A stretch of 64,000 nucleotides of DNA from Taeniopygia guttata. Its lineage: Eukaryota; Chordata; Aves; Passeriformes; Estrildidae. The stretch is from contig NC_133030.1 in assembly GCF_048771995.1 (NCBI RefSeq), forward strand, positions 62,445,501 through 62,509,500. The letters run 5' to 3'. The position numbers and the translations under genes are program-made. Numbering within the stretch: position 1 is the first letter of the stretch; each line of letters begins with the position of its first letter. Shown here one piece after another: positions 34,901-46,241 of the stretch. A model generated the notes under the pieces. That model ran no database searches. It saw only the letters and a list, made by a program, of their open reading frames with translations, and was not told where the DNA came from.

Positions 34901-37900
34901 CTGGATCCCTGGAAGTGTCCAAGGCCAGGCTGGATGGGCTTGGATCAACCTGATCTAGTTAAAGGAAACCCATGGCAGGGGGTTGGATCTGGATGGGATT
35001 TAAGATCTCTTCTAACTCAAATCACTCAGGAATGTTGAGACAAACCAGGTTTTGTTAAATCCATCCATGAATCCCTTTAATGGCTGCTGGGAGGCAGCAA
35101 GTCACACTGAAGGACAAACACCCTTCAGCACCTGAGCTACCTTTGTGTTTAAGCAGAGAATCTGCTGAGGAAGCTCATCCCACTGGTCTGCTCCACATCC
35201 CAGCTCTATTTTCCTAGATCTGGAGCTCAGGACAGTGTCTTGAGAGCATCAGCAGGAGAGGTGCCAAGAGACAAGTGACAGCCCTGCTGCCACTGGAAGC
35301 TGAGCCTGTGCTGCTCAGGCCAGCACAACGAGGCACAAAGGCTGCTGAAGCAGATCTCCAACTCACAAGGACCCCAGGACAGGAGCTGGCTGCAGTCTAG
35401 CCTCCTTCCCACAGCCCCAACGTTCCCACCTTCAGTGTGGAGGCAGCAGCCCCCAGCCCTGATGTGTGCCTTTGAGTTCAGGGGCAGGACAACCTCCTGG
35501 GGCATCTGTGTAACATTTCTGCTCATCCTCAGCCTGTTTCTGCAGCAATTTCCCAAACACAACATCAGAGGATGCCCCCAAGGCAGGGGAGGGAGGCAGA
35601 GACCTTCAGCAGGCAGCCAGGGTGAGTATCCAAGTGGAGAGCAGAGGCTTCCCTGGAGCATGTTGTACACAGCCCAGGGGTAGCCTCGGGTGTGTGAGGA
35701 GAGGAAGTTCCTGCACTGGGGAACTGGGTGAGTTAATGAGTGTCCAGAGCCAGTCAGAGCTGGACACCAGGCCCAGGCCTGCAGGGATGTGAGCAGCTTC
35801 TCTGCCCCTGCCTCCCTGCAGAGCTGGATGCAACCTGCAGCCTCTGGACAGCTGTCACAGGAGCCAGGCAGGACACCAGACCCAGCCCACACATCCTACA
35901 TTCCAGGAAACCATTCCTGCTGCTTAAGGAGCCAGACATCTCCAGAAAGCCTCAGCTTCAGCTAGCTATGCTCAGGTGCTCTCTAGGTTTTTCCTCTAGG
36001 TGTTTCCAGGCACTCAAGTGGACACTGATTGCAGCCTCCTGCCACACTGCTGGTGGCTTTTCCACTTCCCTATCTGCTGGGAAAGAGCTGTGTGTGTTCA
36101 GACCCCCACCCATCCCGCTTTGGGACAGGACCTACAGCAACTTCTGCTCCCATTCCAAAATGCTTATCTCATCCAGGACATCTCATCCTACCCAAGCAGA
36201 GTCCAGCTAAAGCTGCATTTCTGGGGGATCCCCTTTGCAGGGAATCGTGAAACACCTGCTTCAGGTAAAACACACAGCAAAAACTGCATCTGCTGCTCTG
36301 AGAGAACCCTCTCCTCAAGGCAAACCGGAATTTTTCTATGCCTGAAAAGCAGTAGCAGCTCATAAATCTGTTATGCCAAAGCTGCAGACAAAGTATTCCC
36401 CTAAAACATGCAGGAAACATCACTCCCACAGCAGGAGCATGCACTTTGTGAAAAGGAGGAATCCAAGAGTTGCCACCTCCACACTGGAAGGAGAATTTGA
36501 GCAAGAGCAGCTCGGGTGCCACCAGGCCAGTGCTGCCCTTAGTGAGCAGACCCAAATCCAGCTGAGCAGTCCCAGTGGGAATTCCCAAGGCATTCACCCA
36601 CCTTGGACTCGAGGTAGACGTTGGCTGAAGACATCTTTCCCAGTTTGCACATGCAGCAGGCCAGGGAGATGGCACAGAGGATGAAGAGGCTGTCGTTGAG
36701 CAGAGCCCGGGCTAGGACCGTCCACCTCAGCTGCTTCTCCGGGACCTCGCCGTGGATCAGCATTGCACAGGTTAAATTCACAACCAGGAACAGGAGGCTG
36801 GTGAGGATGGAGCCCAGGTACAACAGGACCCTGGAGAGATGGTGAGGGGAAAAATGGTCAGTGAGACAAGGCCAGGTTCATTCTGCACCTCCCTCCTGTC
36901 TCAGCAGAGCCTCCCAGTGCTCGGCTTGCTGGGAAGTTCAGGCATTCCAGCAAATTTCAGGGGTTGTATTGGCAGCCCAAGGCTGCAGAGGATTTGTTGG
37001 AGCTGCTCTCATAACACATGAGCAGCGTAAGCAGTCATGAGTTACAAGACTCATCTTCTGACAGTCAGGTTCTTATCTTGCAGATTTTAAGTGTTGCTCC
37101 AGCTCTGCATTAACTCCAGTCAATAAGCCATGAGTCATCACAACCACTGCAACTCCTTTATTGAGAGCCACTGGAGCTTGCATTTTCCACCCTGGGTTTC
37201 CCTGGGAAGCACCTGGGCTGCACAAACCTGGGGCTCACCCATTGCTCAAGCCTTGTTCTGCAGGTATTTCCTGGGCTGGGACAGCTCAGAGTGCCCCTAA
37301 GAGACCACCCAGGGGAACTGGGATGCTTGAGCTCTCCTGGCACACCTAAAGCTCCCAGTTCTGCTCCAAGGTGCAACTCTGCTCCTTTCTCAGAGCACAG
37401 GTATGGAATTAGAGCTCTGTTCAGCTTCTGGCCAGTTCCCCTGGGATCAGCTTTGAAGGGAAGGTCAGGACAGCAGCACTTACTTGTACTTGTTGAATTC
37501 AGCTGCACATTTCACTTTGAATATGACCTGGAGGAAAGATTTGCACAGGGTTACTTCAAACAGCCTACAGTTTCCTTTCAACTTTGTCAAGGGATACCCA
37601 GCTGGATTCTAATTTCCCTGTTTATCTCCAAGGAATCTGGATTATTTATTAGCACCAAGCCTTGCTCTGGACCCAAAAGAATGGTACTTTTTCCTTGTAC
37701 AAGCCCAACTCAAATACATGTTCCAAACAACCATAAACGTATTTAACACCCCATTTGTGACAAGCACTTTAACAGCACACCTTGAAGATTTAAAGAAAAG
37801 AAGGTAGTTTATCACTTTAAAGTCCTTCAAAAACCCATCTCCTTTTCCTAATGTTTTGGGCTGTTTTAGGACCTCAGCCATGCTGGATTTCCATGTGAGA

Positions 37901-40900
37901 GGAGCAGGGACAGTTTAGGAAGGTGCAGATACTCCCAAGTCACAGCTCAGGTGTGAATTCCTGCTGCAAAGGCACAGGGAACCTGTGCTCACACTGCTCA
38001 GGAACTGGGTTGTGTCCACCTCCAGGTTCAGACCCCACCAGGAAGGATCCCAGAGCTGGAGTCACATTCAGCCACAGGCAAAGCTCATGTCCTGATTGGA
38101 GACTTTGAAGGAACTTGGGAAGAGGCACAGACACATCCAGAGCGATCCCACCTGTACCTGTGGGATCACTGCACAGGTGTGGAGGTTCAGTTTCTGTTCT
38201 CCCACAAGGAGCCTTCCCTGTCAGCAGTGAAGGATCACTCATCTCCTCCCAAGCATCCTTGGACAGCTTTTATCCTGGTGGGATTCCTTGGCTCCTGCTT
38301 CCAAGTCAGCACAGAGGTAGAAATGGCACAGGAGCTTCAGGAATCAGGCTGCTGCCAAGGGGGTTTCCAGAGACATTTCAGGACCTGAGGGTTGTCTGAG
38401 CCACTGCAGTGGTTCCAAGCATTTCAAAGGATGTTGGACAGCTTCAGTGATTCTCTTCCAAGAGCCACTTCCACTGCCTGGCTCCTCTTCCCGAGGCTGA
38501 GGAAGGATGAGCTTAACTTGGTGAGGAATGAGACGTGGTTCTTCAGCAGAGGGAGGTATCCAGCCTCTGGAAAGCTCTCTGCCCCCTTGTCCTGGCACAC
38601 AGAAGCACAGGAGTGTGGCACAATCCACTCTGAGCCCTAAAATTCACCTCAGCTACAAGAAACTGGGCCTTGGAAGGGCCACGTGGTGACACCAAAACAG
38701 AAATATCCCTGAATCCTCCCTTGTTTGCCGTGGGTGACATTCAGGCATTCTGGGAGTGCCATGGAATCACTGAATCACTGAGGTTGGAAAAGCCCTTCAA
38801 GGTCACCAAGTCCAATCCAGCACCACCACATTCACCACTAAACCATGCCCTGAAGTGCCACATCACGAGTTTTTTGAACACTTCCAGGGCTGGGGACTCC
38901 ACCACTGTCTTGAACAGCCTGTTCCAACACCTCACCACCCTTTCAGTGAAGATTTTTTTCCTAACATCCAGTTAGGATCTAAATATTCCCTGGCACAACT
39001 CGAGGCTGTTTCCTCTTGTCCTGTCAAAACAGGCATTGGTGACATCCAGCTGGGAAACTCCTGGTTCAGCACCCCTTCCAGCAGCATGGAAATCCACTGA
39101 GGAAGCTGTTAGGACTCCATCTGTACCCTCAGCCTCTGAACAGCCCTGCAGAGTCCCTGGCTTGTATTCCAGCTGGGAATGTCGTGTTCTCAGCTGAGAA
39201 CAGCCCCTCAGCTGAGCAGGGAAGTGCCCCTGGCTCGCAGGAAGATGCTGCTTTGGGCAGGACACTCTTCCCAAAGCCTCCCCTGCAGCCCCAGGGATGA
39301 AGGCACACAAAGCTGAGTCAGGGTGATGAGTGCAACAGCAATTTGAGCCTCATGCTTGGCCCACTGCCACGGAAAGCAGAGGGAGACCACAGCTCCAGCC
39401 CTACATTTATGAGCCCCTGGATAGTTATTCCTAAAACTTCAGGAAGGGAACAGCCACCACTGCTTTGGTTATTAAGGCTGATAAGCTATCTGAAGGTTGA
39501 TTTTCCTTCCCAGGGACTGGGTCAGGAGGTGCCACCAGCAGTGTGCACAGGGTGTCTCTGGGCTCTTATCCTTGAGACGAGCTCTGAGCCTCCTGCATGG
39601 GGCTCAGAGCCCAAGGACAGCTCAGGCAGAGGGTTCTGCTGGGAAAAATCCAGCACAGAGAGCTCAGGAGCAATCCTCTTCTTCAGAAAAACAGGAAAAA
39701 TAGACCCCTGTGCTTCAGCAGGTGCATTAGGCCAAGCTGTGAGCAGCAATCCTTGCAAACTGAATGGTTCCTTCAAACCTGAGCTGAGCCCAGCTCCAGA
39801 AATCAAGCATGAAAACAGAGAACAGAGGTCTCAGCAGCACTGGGAACATTTACTCTGAACAAGTCTTTTACAGCAGTTTGGAATACTCAGGTGCCTTTCC
39901 AGAGCCATGGATCCCTTGAGCACTCCACATCAGCCAGAAGGTGAGGCTGAAATGAGCTACAGACCCCTCCAGCTCTGATGCTGGAGGCTTTTGGGTTTGT
40001 GATGAGTGGATTTATTCCATAAAAGTGATTTCCTTGCCCACATCACAGCCCAGAGAGTCCCCAGGGGTGTGTTCAAGAGACACACTCACCCTTAGAAGGT
40101 GCACTGGAGGTGTCACAGCTGCTGAGGGAAGAAAAGTGACACGTCCCAGCTCCCACAGATGAATCCAAGGACCACTCCCAGTGCCTGCACAAGGCAGGAT
40201 CCTAACCCTAACAAACAAAGTGAAGACAAACCTCCCCCAGGGTGGATGCTCTCTCCATGCCTGTCTCCAGTGCAGTTGGAGCAGGAAGGGATGAAAGGGG
40301 CTGATGTTGTCTCCTCAGATGGAACACTAAGAGCAGCCCAGGCAAGGTGAAGGGCTCTGGCACACCATCAGCCCCACCCCTGTGCCAGCTGCTGATTCCC
40401 AGGACAACCAGCAGTGCCAGGGGCTCAAGAAGGTCTTTAAGATCAAGGTTGTTGTGGATGCATTTCACAGAATCATTTGGCTCAGAGAACACCTCCAAGG
40501 CCATCAGGTCCAAGCTGTGCCTGATTCCCACCTTGTCACAAGCCCAGAGCACTGAGTGCCACCTCCAGAGGATCCTTGGACATCTCCAGGGATGGGGACT
40601 TCAAACCTCCCTGGCAACCCTTTCCATGGAGAAATTTTCACTAATACCCAATATAAACCCGCCCTGGCACAGCTTGAGGCTATTTCCTCCTGTCTCTGAT
40701 CCCTTGGGAGCAGAGCTCAAGCACCCCAGGCTGTCTCCTCCTGCCAGGAGCTGTGCAGAGCCAGAAAGTCCCCCCTGAGCCTCCTTTTCTCCAGGCTACA
40801 TACCCTGAGCTCCTTCCATAGATTTCCATTTCCATGTACCACGCTCCTGAGAAAGTCCTGGGCAAAAGCAGAAGTGGCAGACTCTTGGGAAAGGTGGCAT

Positions 40901-43900
40901 TGTTCAAGCAGCTGGCAGCACAGGAGCTATTCCAAAGGCAAGGCAAAGGAGCATCCTAGGATGGACATCAGAGCTATTGAGGCAAGCCTGGGAGTGGATC
41001 TGAGGAATTCTGACCTGATGGACTGTGAACTCCAGATTCCTGGGAAAAGGCTCCTTCTGGTACAAGCTGAAGTAGAAAGGAAGAAATGCTCCCATGCTAA
41101 AGGGATGTTCCAGGTGGAAAAACTATCCCAAGGGAGCCTACAAGAGAGCTGGAGAGGACAAGAGCATGGAATGAAAGGACACAGGGAATGGCTTCCCACT
41201 GCCAGGGGGCAGGGATGGATGGGATATTGGGAAGGAATTCCTGGCTGGGAGGATGGGGAGGGGCTGGCACAGGGTGCCCAGAGAAGCTGTGGCTGCCCCT
41301 GGATCCCTGGAAGTGTCCAAGGCCAGGCTGGAGCAAGCTGGGACAGTGGAAAATGTCTCTGCCCATGGGGTGGCACTGGCTGAGCTTTAAGGTCTCTTCC
41401 AACCCAAACCATTCTGGGCCTCTATGAAACAGAAACACACATCCCACACTCGTTCTGCCAGGTCTCTGCACCCCCTCGGGAATCTCAGGGACCAAGATGG
41501 GATAGGAAGAGGACAACCTGTCCCCACAGAAAGGAGGAACACCAGGCAGTTTAGCAAATTTGAATTTCAGCCCTGAAACAGCCTGGAGTGTTAAGTAATG
41601 CCAGTTCTCCATGGCTATCTGTTTCCTGGAGCTTCTTCCCCACCACCCTTCCATCCTCAGCCTCTGTGCTGCCTGAGGAGCTCTGTGAATCGAGCAAGAA
41701 CAGCTCAAATATCAGCACAGGCCATTTTCTTGCCCAGATGCCATTTCTCCAGCATCTCCACAAAGGAGGCTCTGTGTACAGGGACAATGAGCCAGGCCCT
41801 CAGCACAGCAGCAGCCCAGTGCTTTTATGTGAGGACATCTCAGATCAGGATGCCACCCCCAGGGCAGCAGAAGCTCAGTGTCCTTCCACAGGCTGCTGCC
41901 AAGTGGCCCTTAAAAACTGGGAATGGATGAGTATGTCCTGCTGGAGTCACACCAGCAAACACACCAGCCACCTCTAGATCATGGGAGCCAGAAAAGCTCC
42001 AGAGGCTTTCCATTTTTTTCTCCAAACCTCTGGAGCTTCACCACTGAGATCTCCCAAAAACCCCACAGAGTGATGGACACCCCTCCTGGTTGTTCCAGGG
42101 AAGTGTCAGGCCCTCCCTGGAGCTAAGCAAGCAGACCCATTTTTATAAGTCACTTTATCCTTCCCCACTCCAGATTCAGAGCTCTTATTTCCTCAGACAG
42201 GATTTCCCTTGGCTCTAGGTCTTCAAGGAGAAAGAAGTGGGATATAGGCAGAGTTCACTGAAAAACAGATATTGTGGGAGGAGGAGAAGCCTGGGAATCT
42301 ATTTGGATTTACTCTAAGAGGACCTTTAAACAAGCCTGCAGAGAGGCAAATCTGCTGTCAAATCCAGTGACCTAGAGGAAAACAGAAATCCAGCCACTCT
42401 GTGGAGCAGAGCACAGAATCCCTGCTTTTCAAGGGACACCAATCCCTCCTGGCTGGAGCAACTGGGAGGTCAGGCTCCCTTAATCAGACAAGATGGATTT
42501 GTGCACTCTATGCACCATTTGTTATCCCACTGCCACACCATCAACACCACCTTTTGCAACAGGCAGCTCACCCCCAAAGCCTCCAGGTGTTTACTGGGGG
42601 GCAAGAGAGGGGAAAAAGAACCAGAACAGCAGAACAACCCCACTGCTCCGAGTATCACGTGAATGTTGGTGTCCTGGGGAAAATGAAATCATAACTCCCG
42701 TGGGTGACACATGGGAGCGATTTCTGTGTGCTAGCGATTCCTTTGTGAGGCTGGGGAACAGCTGAGAGCTGCAGAGCAAAGAATCCCAACAACAACAACA
42801 AAGCTGGAAGGAAAAAGTGGTGACTTGTTTCATAAATAGGCAGCGAACTGGGAGGCAGGCGAGCAAAGGGCTGCTCAAGAGAAACTGGAGCAGAAACAAA
42901 ATATTCAGGAGGAGGATGGGGAGGGGAGAGCCAGGGCTTTAGGGGATAAAGGCGAGTGGAAGGACTAAGGAAAGGAGGCTAAAAATCACCACATGAGTGA
43001 TGAGAAAGCCAGAAAAGCAGGGACACAGCTCGGTGACAATAACGAGCGGCTCCGCACTGTCCCAGCAGCGATGCTGGCGCTGGGAAGGGGCCCCCCTGGG
43101 CTGTTGTGTGAGGGATCTCGGGGTTTTTTTGTCAGACAAGCTGCGGAACAACAAGCCGGGTTCGATGGAGGGAAGGAGGGAGCGCAGCAACAATAGCAGA
43201 AGAGGCTCTGGATGGTGACGTAATGGTTGGCATCACTCCAGGCCAGAGCAGCCCCTGCTGCTGCCACTTTCTGGTCCTCTTTGCACAAGGGGAATCAATT
43301 AAAAAAAATTAAAAAAGATGCAAAACAGTCCCTCAAGTGACGCCCCCCCCCCCAGCCCCACAAACACCCCGCCGTGGGTCAGGGTTGCAAAGAGGAAAAC
43401 CCTACCTGGGAGCAGGGCATCTCCCAAATCCCAAATTCAGGGCATGTGGCTGTCCCCCCACGATGCGGGGTGTGCACTCAGGGTACACCCCGCACCCCAA
43501 ATTCCCTGATGCTGGGATTCTGGGCGCACTTTTAGCTCACACCATCCACCCCCAAACCCCACCCCGCCCCCCAAGCTTGGATTCAGGGCACAATCCCTGC
43601 GCTTCTCCCCAAGCCTGGATTCAGGACACAACCCCTGCATCCCCCCCAGCACAGCCTGTCCCAAAGCCTGCAGCGAGGGCTGGATTCAGGGCACAATCCC
43701 ACAATCCTTCCCAGGCAGGATTCGGGGCACATCCCTGCATCCCCTCAGGCTGTCCCAAAGCCAAACCCCAGGGCACAGCCCGGGCATCACCTCCCACCCT
43801 CACCTGGGCGCTCCCATTCCCAAAGAATCGGCTCCAGGGCGCTCCAACTTTGGAGAGAGGCGGCTGAAGAGGAGCTTCCAGCCCCGGCGTCCCGCAGGGT

Positions 43901-44280
43901 TGCAAAAAGGAATTTTGGAGGGGTTTTGCCCAAAAGGCAAAACTTACCTCGGCGAAATAGAGGTTGAGGAGGCAGAGGCTGGAGAAGAGGAGGCAGCCGG
44001 GCAGGCAGTAGAGGAGCCAGTGGGCGAAGGGCTGCTGGAGGCGGAGGGCCTGCAGGGAGTTCTGCAGGTAGAAGGAGAACAGGGTGGTCCTGAGGGCTGC
44101 CCAGAGCAGGCAGAGGAAGAGGCAGAGCGTGTGGTAACTCAGCCGCCGCTCGCGGTAGTAGAGCAGCAGCCAGAGCTGCAGGTAGGCGAAGAGGAAGAGC
44201 GCGGCGTAGAGAGCCGTGTGGAGCACGGTGAGCCCCAGCTCCACGGCGTAGGGCACGGCCGCCCCCTCAGCGACGGCCAT
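25775..44280 (-). CDS. GPR137C: GPR137C, seven-transmembrane GPR137-family protein (complete, 7 coding exons)
   Basis: Integral membrane protein of the GPR137 family; family members sit in lysosomal membranes and have been tied to Rag GTPase/mTORC1 control. Exons in coding order: 44280-43948, 37527-37484, 36830-36602, 34443-34294, 33791-33669, 33575-33460, 25925-25775; phases join exactly and give 381 residues. Hydrophobic helices lie about residues 17-40, 50-70 and 86-108 (exon 1), 127-147 and 165-185 (exon 3), with two more in exons 4 and 5. Signatures [45 protein letters not shown] and [20 protein letters not shown] match GPR137C. The start at 44280 is chosen for its CCATGG context; the frame stays open to another Met at 44430, so a longer N-terminus like the human one is possible. 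The C-terminus (exon 7) is the most divergent part. Confidence 0.95.
25917..26002. repeat. 43-bp direct tandem duplication across the GPR137C exon 7 splice site
   Basis: The sequence ggtggccaagctgcagga occurs at 25917 and again at 25960, each followed by a similar A/G-rich run. Copy one contains the first bases of exon 7 and its acceptor; copy two lies in the intron. Confidence 0.85.
26190..26626 (+). repeat. 5' LTR of the ERV
   Basis: Starts tgtagacaggtggaagaa and ends gatcaattcccaca, with a TATA-like tataaatatgag at about 26553 and an aagaattggctttttgcatg block shared with the right-hand copy. Confidence 0.85.
26629..26652 (+). other. Primer-binding site, tRNA-Trp-like
   Basis: Two bases after the LTR end: tggtgaccccaaagacgtga. 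The known tRNA-Trp site is TGGTGACCCCGACGTGATC, so the match is strong apart from a small internal offset. tRNA-Trp priming is typical of avian alpharetroviruses and some relatives. Confidence 0.7.
27131..28519. other. ERV interior of uncertain origin
   Basis: Between the leader and the SF3A3 copy. The part 27300-27900, read on the minus strand, has an LTR-like end (ATGAAATAAACATCTTGG followed by a GC-rich stretch), so a second minus-strand LTR is possible. The rest, 27900-28519, is not recognised; its last 30 bases are A-rich on the minus strand next to the SF3A3 copy. Confidence 0.3.
28520..30015 (-). pseudogene. SF3A3: SF3A3 processed copy (splicing factor 3a subunit 3), broken, inside the ERV
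   Basis: Spliced copy of the mRNA for the 60-kDa SF3a subunit of the U2 snRNP. Read on the minus strand, matching segments appear in order over 1.3 kb with no intron: [83 protein letters not shown] and [14 protein letters not shown]. The copy begins near residue 20 of about 501, so the 5' end is missing, runs past the normal C-terminus (QGLL) into apparent 3' UTR, and ends in an A-rich stretch on its sense strand near 28520-28545. It carries several breaks and an internal loss and cannot make the full protein. The donor gene is elsewhere in the genome. Confidence 0.9.
30013..30037. other. Palindrome at the 5' end of the SF3A3 copy
   Basis: gctaataac, seven bases, then gttattagc: a 9-bp perfect inverted repeat located exactly where SF3A3 similarity stops. 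Confidence 0.75.
30136..30668 (-). mobile_element. LTR nested in the ERV, upstream of and same sense as the SF3A3 copy
   Basis: On the minus strand it starts TGTAGAAGGGCAATATT and ends GGTAGTATTCTACA, 533 bp. Related to the LTR at 15428-15912 by shared blocks (agattatatccag, ggtggagcatctcacaa, gaggattggttgtgg). Class resembles avian ERVL. It lies 120 bp from the SF3A3 start; no matching partner LTR was found on the other side. Confidence 0.65.
30669..32455. other. ERV interior, 3' part, no intact gene
   Basis: AT-rich, densely broken sequence in all frames. It ends at the purine tract before the right LTR, so some of it is presumably the ERV's own 3' interior, but no domain is recognisable. 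Confidence 0.4.
32471..32900 (+). repeat. 3' LTR of the ERV
   Basis: Starts tgtcctagacaggtagaa after the purine tract and ends tgatttattccaaca. It lacks a short segment present in the left LTR (around ccccgctctgcta) and differs by scattered substitutions. Confidence 0.85.
32930..33065 (+). repeat. CR1 LINE tail fragment beside the ERV
   Basis: Sense CR1 3' end: gcttggagcagcctgggata, cccatggcagggggtggaac and ccctaactattccatgattc. Confidence 0.85.
34735..35038 (+). repeat. CR1 LINE fragment, sense, in GPR137C intron 3
   Basis: Recognised from gggtgggatattgggagtaa-type text after tcaaacagacagagggc, cctctggatccctggaagtg and the tail tcaaatcactcaggaatgtt. It is moderately diverged. Confidence 0.8.
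35040..36600. other. GPR137C: GPR137C intron 3, no recognised element
   Basis: Unique-looking intronic DNA. It contains a 221-codon open frame on the minus strand (35227-35892), but that frame has no family resemblance, no splice context and no codon bias I can detect, so I leave it unannotated. Confidence 0.5.
38760..39095 (-). repeat. CR1 LINE fragment, antisense, in GPR137C intron 1
   Basis: From tggaatcactgaatcactga and ggttggaaaagcccttcaag to cacttccagggctggggact, then caccaccctttcagtgaaga and the more 5' part gaggctgtttcctcttgtcc. Confidence 0.85.
40465..40805 (-). repeat. CR1 LINE fragment, antisense
   Basis: Contains tttcacagaatcatttggct, ggacatctccagggatgggg, cctggcaaccctttccatgg and ccccctgagcctccttttct, in the antisense order of a CR1 3' half. 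Confidence 0.82.
41140..41432 (+). repeat. CR1 LINE 3' fragment, sense
   Basis: Nearly complete short form: aggacacagggaatggcttc, gggatattgggaaggaattc, gtggctgcccctggatccct, and the tail ccaaaccattctgggcctct. Confidence 0.9.
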
Positions 44281-44662
44281 GGGGCAGCGGGAGGCACCGA
44301 CCCCCTCCCTGCCTTCCCTCAGCCCCGGCTGGACACCCCCATGCAACAAAGGGGAGCCCCCTTCTCTTTTCTCCTTATCCTCCTTCTCCTCCCGCCCGCC
44401 CCGCTGCGCCGCCCGCCCGCCCGCCGCCAAACAACTCCGCGCCGGGGCCAGCCGGCTGAGCCCGCTGATTTGAGGGGCGGCGGCGCGCGCTTCCCATTGG
44501 CCGCCCGCCGGCCACGCCCCCCGCCGCGCCCACCCGCCGCGCCCATTGGCCGGCGCCGCCTGTCAATCACCCGCGCGCCGCCCCCGCCGCGCCGCCGCTT
44601 TGTTTGTTGGGTTGGCGGCGCCGCCCGCCCGCCATCCTTCCTTCGCTGCTTCCCGGAGAGGG
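44281..44662. promoter_or_regulatory. Bidirectional CpG-island promoter, GPR137C / TXNDC16
   Basis: Very CpG-dense DNA between the GPR137C start and the likely TXNDC16 first exon. Two inverted CCAAT boxes (ATTGG at 44496-44500 and 44545-44549, 49 bp apart) could bind NF-Y, a common feature of shared head-to-head promoters. In human the two genes also start within a few hundred bases of each other. No TATA box is seen. Confidence 0.6.
44600..44662 (+). other. TXNDC16: Candidate non-coding first exon of TXNDC16
   Basis: A good donor (gagaggg|gtgagag, cut after 44662) lies on the plus strand just downstream of the CCAAT pair. The first coding exon at 51942 opens with an acceptor 35 bases before its ATG, so an upstream non-coding exon must exist; this is the best placed candidate. 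A second donor-like site is at 46502 (caccag|gtaggt). Confidence 0.4.
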
Positions 44663-44849
44663 GTGAGAGAGGCGCGGGGAGAGGGGAGGGAAGAGAAAGG
44701 GATGAGAAAGATGGGAGAGGGCAGAGGGGGGCGAGGGGCCGTGAGGGGAGCGCTGAGGGGCCTCCCGGAGGAGCCGGGGGGATGTGGGCACCCCCGCAGG
44801 CAGAGTCGGGCTGTGGGAGCATCTCCGCTTCGGGCTCTGTGGGGATGTC

Positions 44850-46225
44850 CGGGTGTCCCTCACGGACCGGGAATATCCCCGCTTCGGGCTCTGTGGGGAT
44901 GTCCGGGTGTCCCTCAGGGACCCGGTTGCAGGATGGGGGTGTCCGGGTGTCCCTCACGGACCGGGAACATCCCGGTTGCAGGATGGGGACGCCCGGGTGT
45001 CCCTCACGGACCGGGAACATCCCGGTTACAGGATGGGGACTCCCGGTTGTCCCTCACGGACCGGGACCATCCGTGTCCCTCACGGACCGGGAACATCCCG
45101 GTTGCAGGATGGGGACGCCCGGGTGTCCCTCACGGATCAGGAATATCCCGGTTGCAGGATGGGGATGTCCGGGTGTCCCTCACGGATCGGGACCATTCAT
45201 GTCCCTCACGGATCAGGAACATCCCGGTTGCAGGATGGGGACGCCCGGTTGTCCCTCACGGACCGGGACCATCCGTGTCCCTCACGGATCGGGACCATCC
45301 GTGTCCCTCACGGGTGGTGATCAGGAACATCCCCGCTTCGGGCTCTGTGGGGATGTCCGGGTGTCCCTCAGGGATCAGGAACATCCCGGTTACAGGATGG
45401 GGGTGTCCGGGTGTCCCTCACGGATCGGGAACATCTGTGTCCCTCACGGATCAGGAACATCCCGCTTGCAGGATGGGGATGCCCGGGTATCCCTCACTGA
45501 CCGGGAACATCCCGGTTACAGGATGGGGACGCCTGGTTGTCCCTCATGGATCAGGAACATCCCTGTTACAGGATGGGGATGTCCCGGTGTCCCTCAGGGA
45601 TCAGGAACATCCGTGTCCCTCAGGGATCAGGAACATCCCGGTTACAGGATGGGGGTGTCCGGGTATCCCTCACCGATCGGGAACATCCCTGTTACAGGAT
45701 AGGGATGTCCGGGTGTCCCTCACGGACCGGGAACATCCGTGTCCCTCACGGATCAGGAATATCCCGGTTACAGGATGGGGACGCCCAGGTGTCCCTCATG
45801 GACCGGGACCATCCGTGTCCCTCACGGATCAGGAACATCCCGGTTGCAGGATGAGGGATGTCTGGGTGTCCCTCACGGACCGGGAACATCCCGGTTGCAG
45901 GATGAGGGATGTCTGGGTGTCCCTCACGGACCGGGAACATCCCGGTTACAGGATGGGGACGCCCGGTTGTCCCTCACGGACCGGGAACATCCCGGTTACA
46001 GGATGGGGGTGTCCGGGTGTCCCCCACGGACCAGGACCATCCGTGTCCCTCACGGTCCGGGAACATCCCGGTTACAGGATGGGGATGTCCGGGTGTCCCT
46101 GATGGATCGGGACCATCCGTGTCCCTCACGGATCAGGAACATCCCGGTTACAGGATGGGGACGCCCGGGCGTCCCTCACGGACCGGGAACATCCCGGTTG
46201 CAGGATGGGGATGTCCCTCATGGTC
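44850..46225. repeat. GC-rich minisatellite with 50-bp and 26-bp unit forms
   Basis: About 1.37 kb of tandem copies. The full 50-bp unit reads roughly cccggttgcaggatgggg plus acgcccgggtgtccctcacg plus gaccgggaacat; a 26-bp short form lacks the gttgcaggatggggacgcccggg part. The unit begins cleanly at 44971 and 45021. Both forms alternate irregularly. It leaves plus-strand frames open for up to 600 codons, which is a property of the repeat and not a gene. Confidence 0.95.
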
Positions 46226-46241
46226 TTTTCCATGCAGGCGG

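Larger units (their letters stand above)
37528..43947 (-). other. GPR137C: GPR137C intron 1 (6.4 kb)
   Basis: From the GTAAGT donor next to 43948 to the acceptor next to 37527. Apart from three CR1 copies I recognise no element in 37530-38755, 39100-40460 or 41435-43945. The last 600 bp before exon 1 (43340-43900) is C-rich and contains an ill-defined repeat of attcagggcac(a)atccc(t)gc units, about 60-70 bp apart. Confidence 0.55.

Noticed and set aside
35227-35892. 221-codon open frame on the minus strand in GPR137C intron 3
   Set aside because: No homology, no splice context and no start context worth noting; typical of GC-rich avian introns.
40198-40216. Telomere-like cctaaccctaac
   Set aside because: Only two units, within ordinary intron sequence; too short to be an interstitial telomere.
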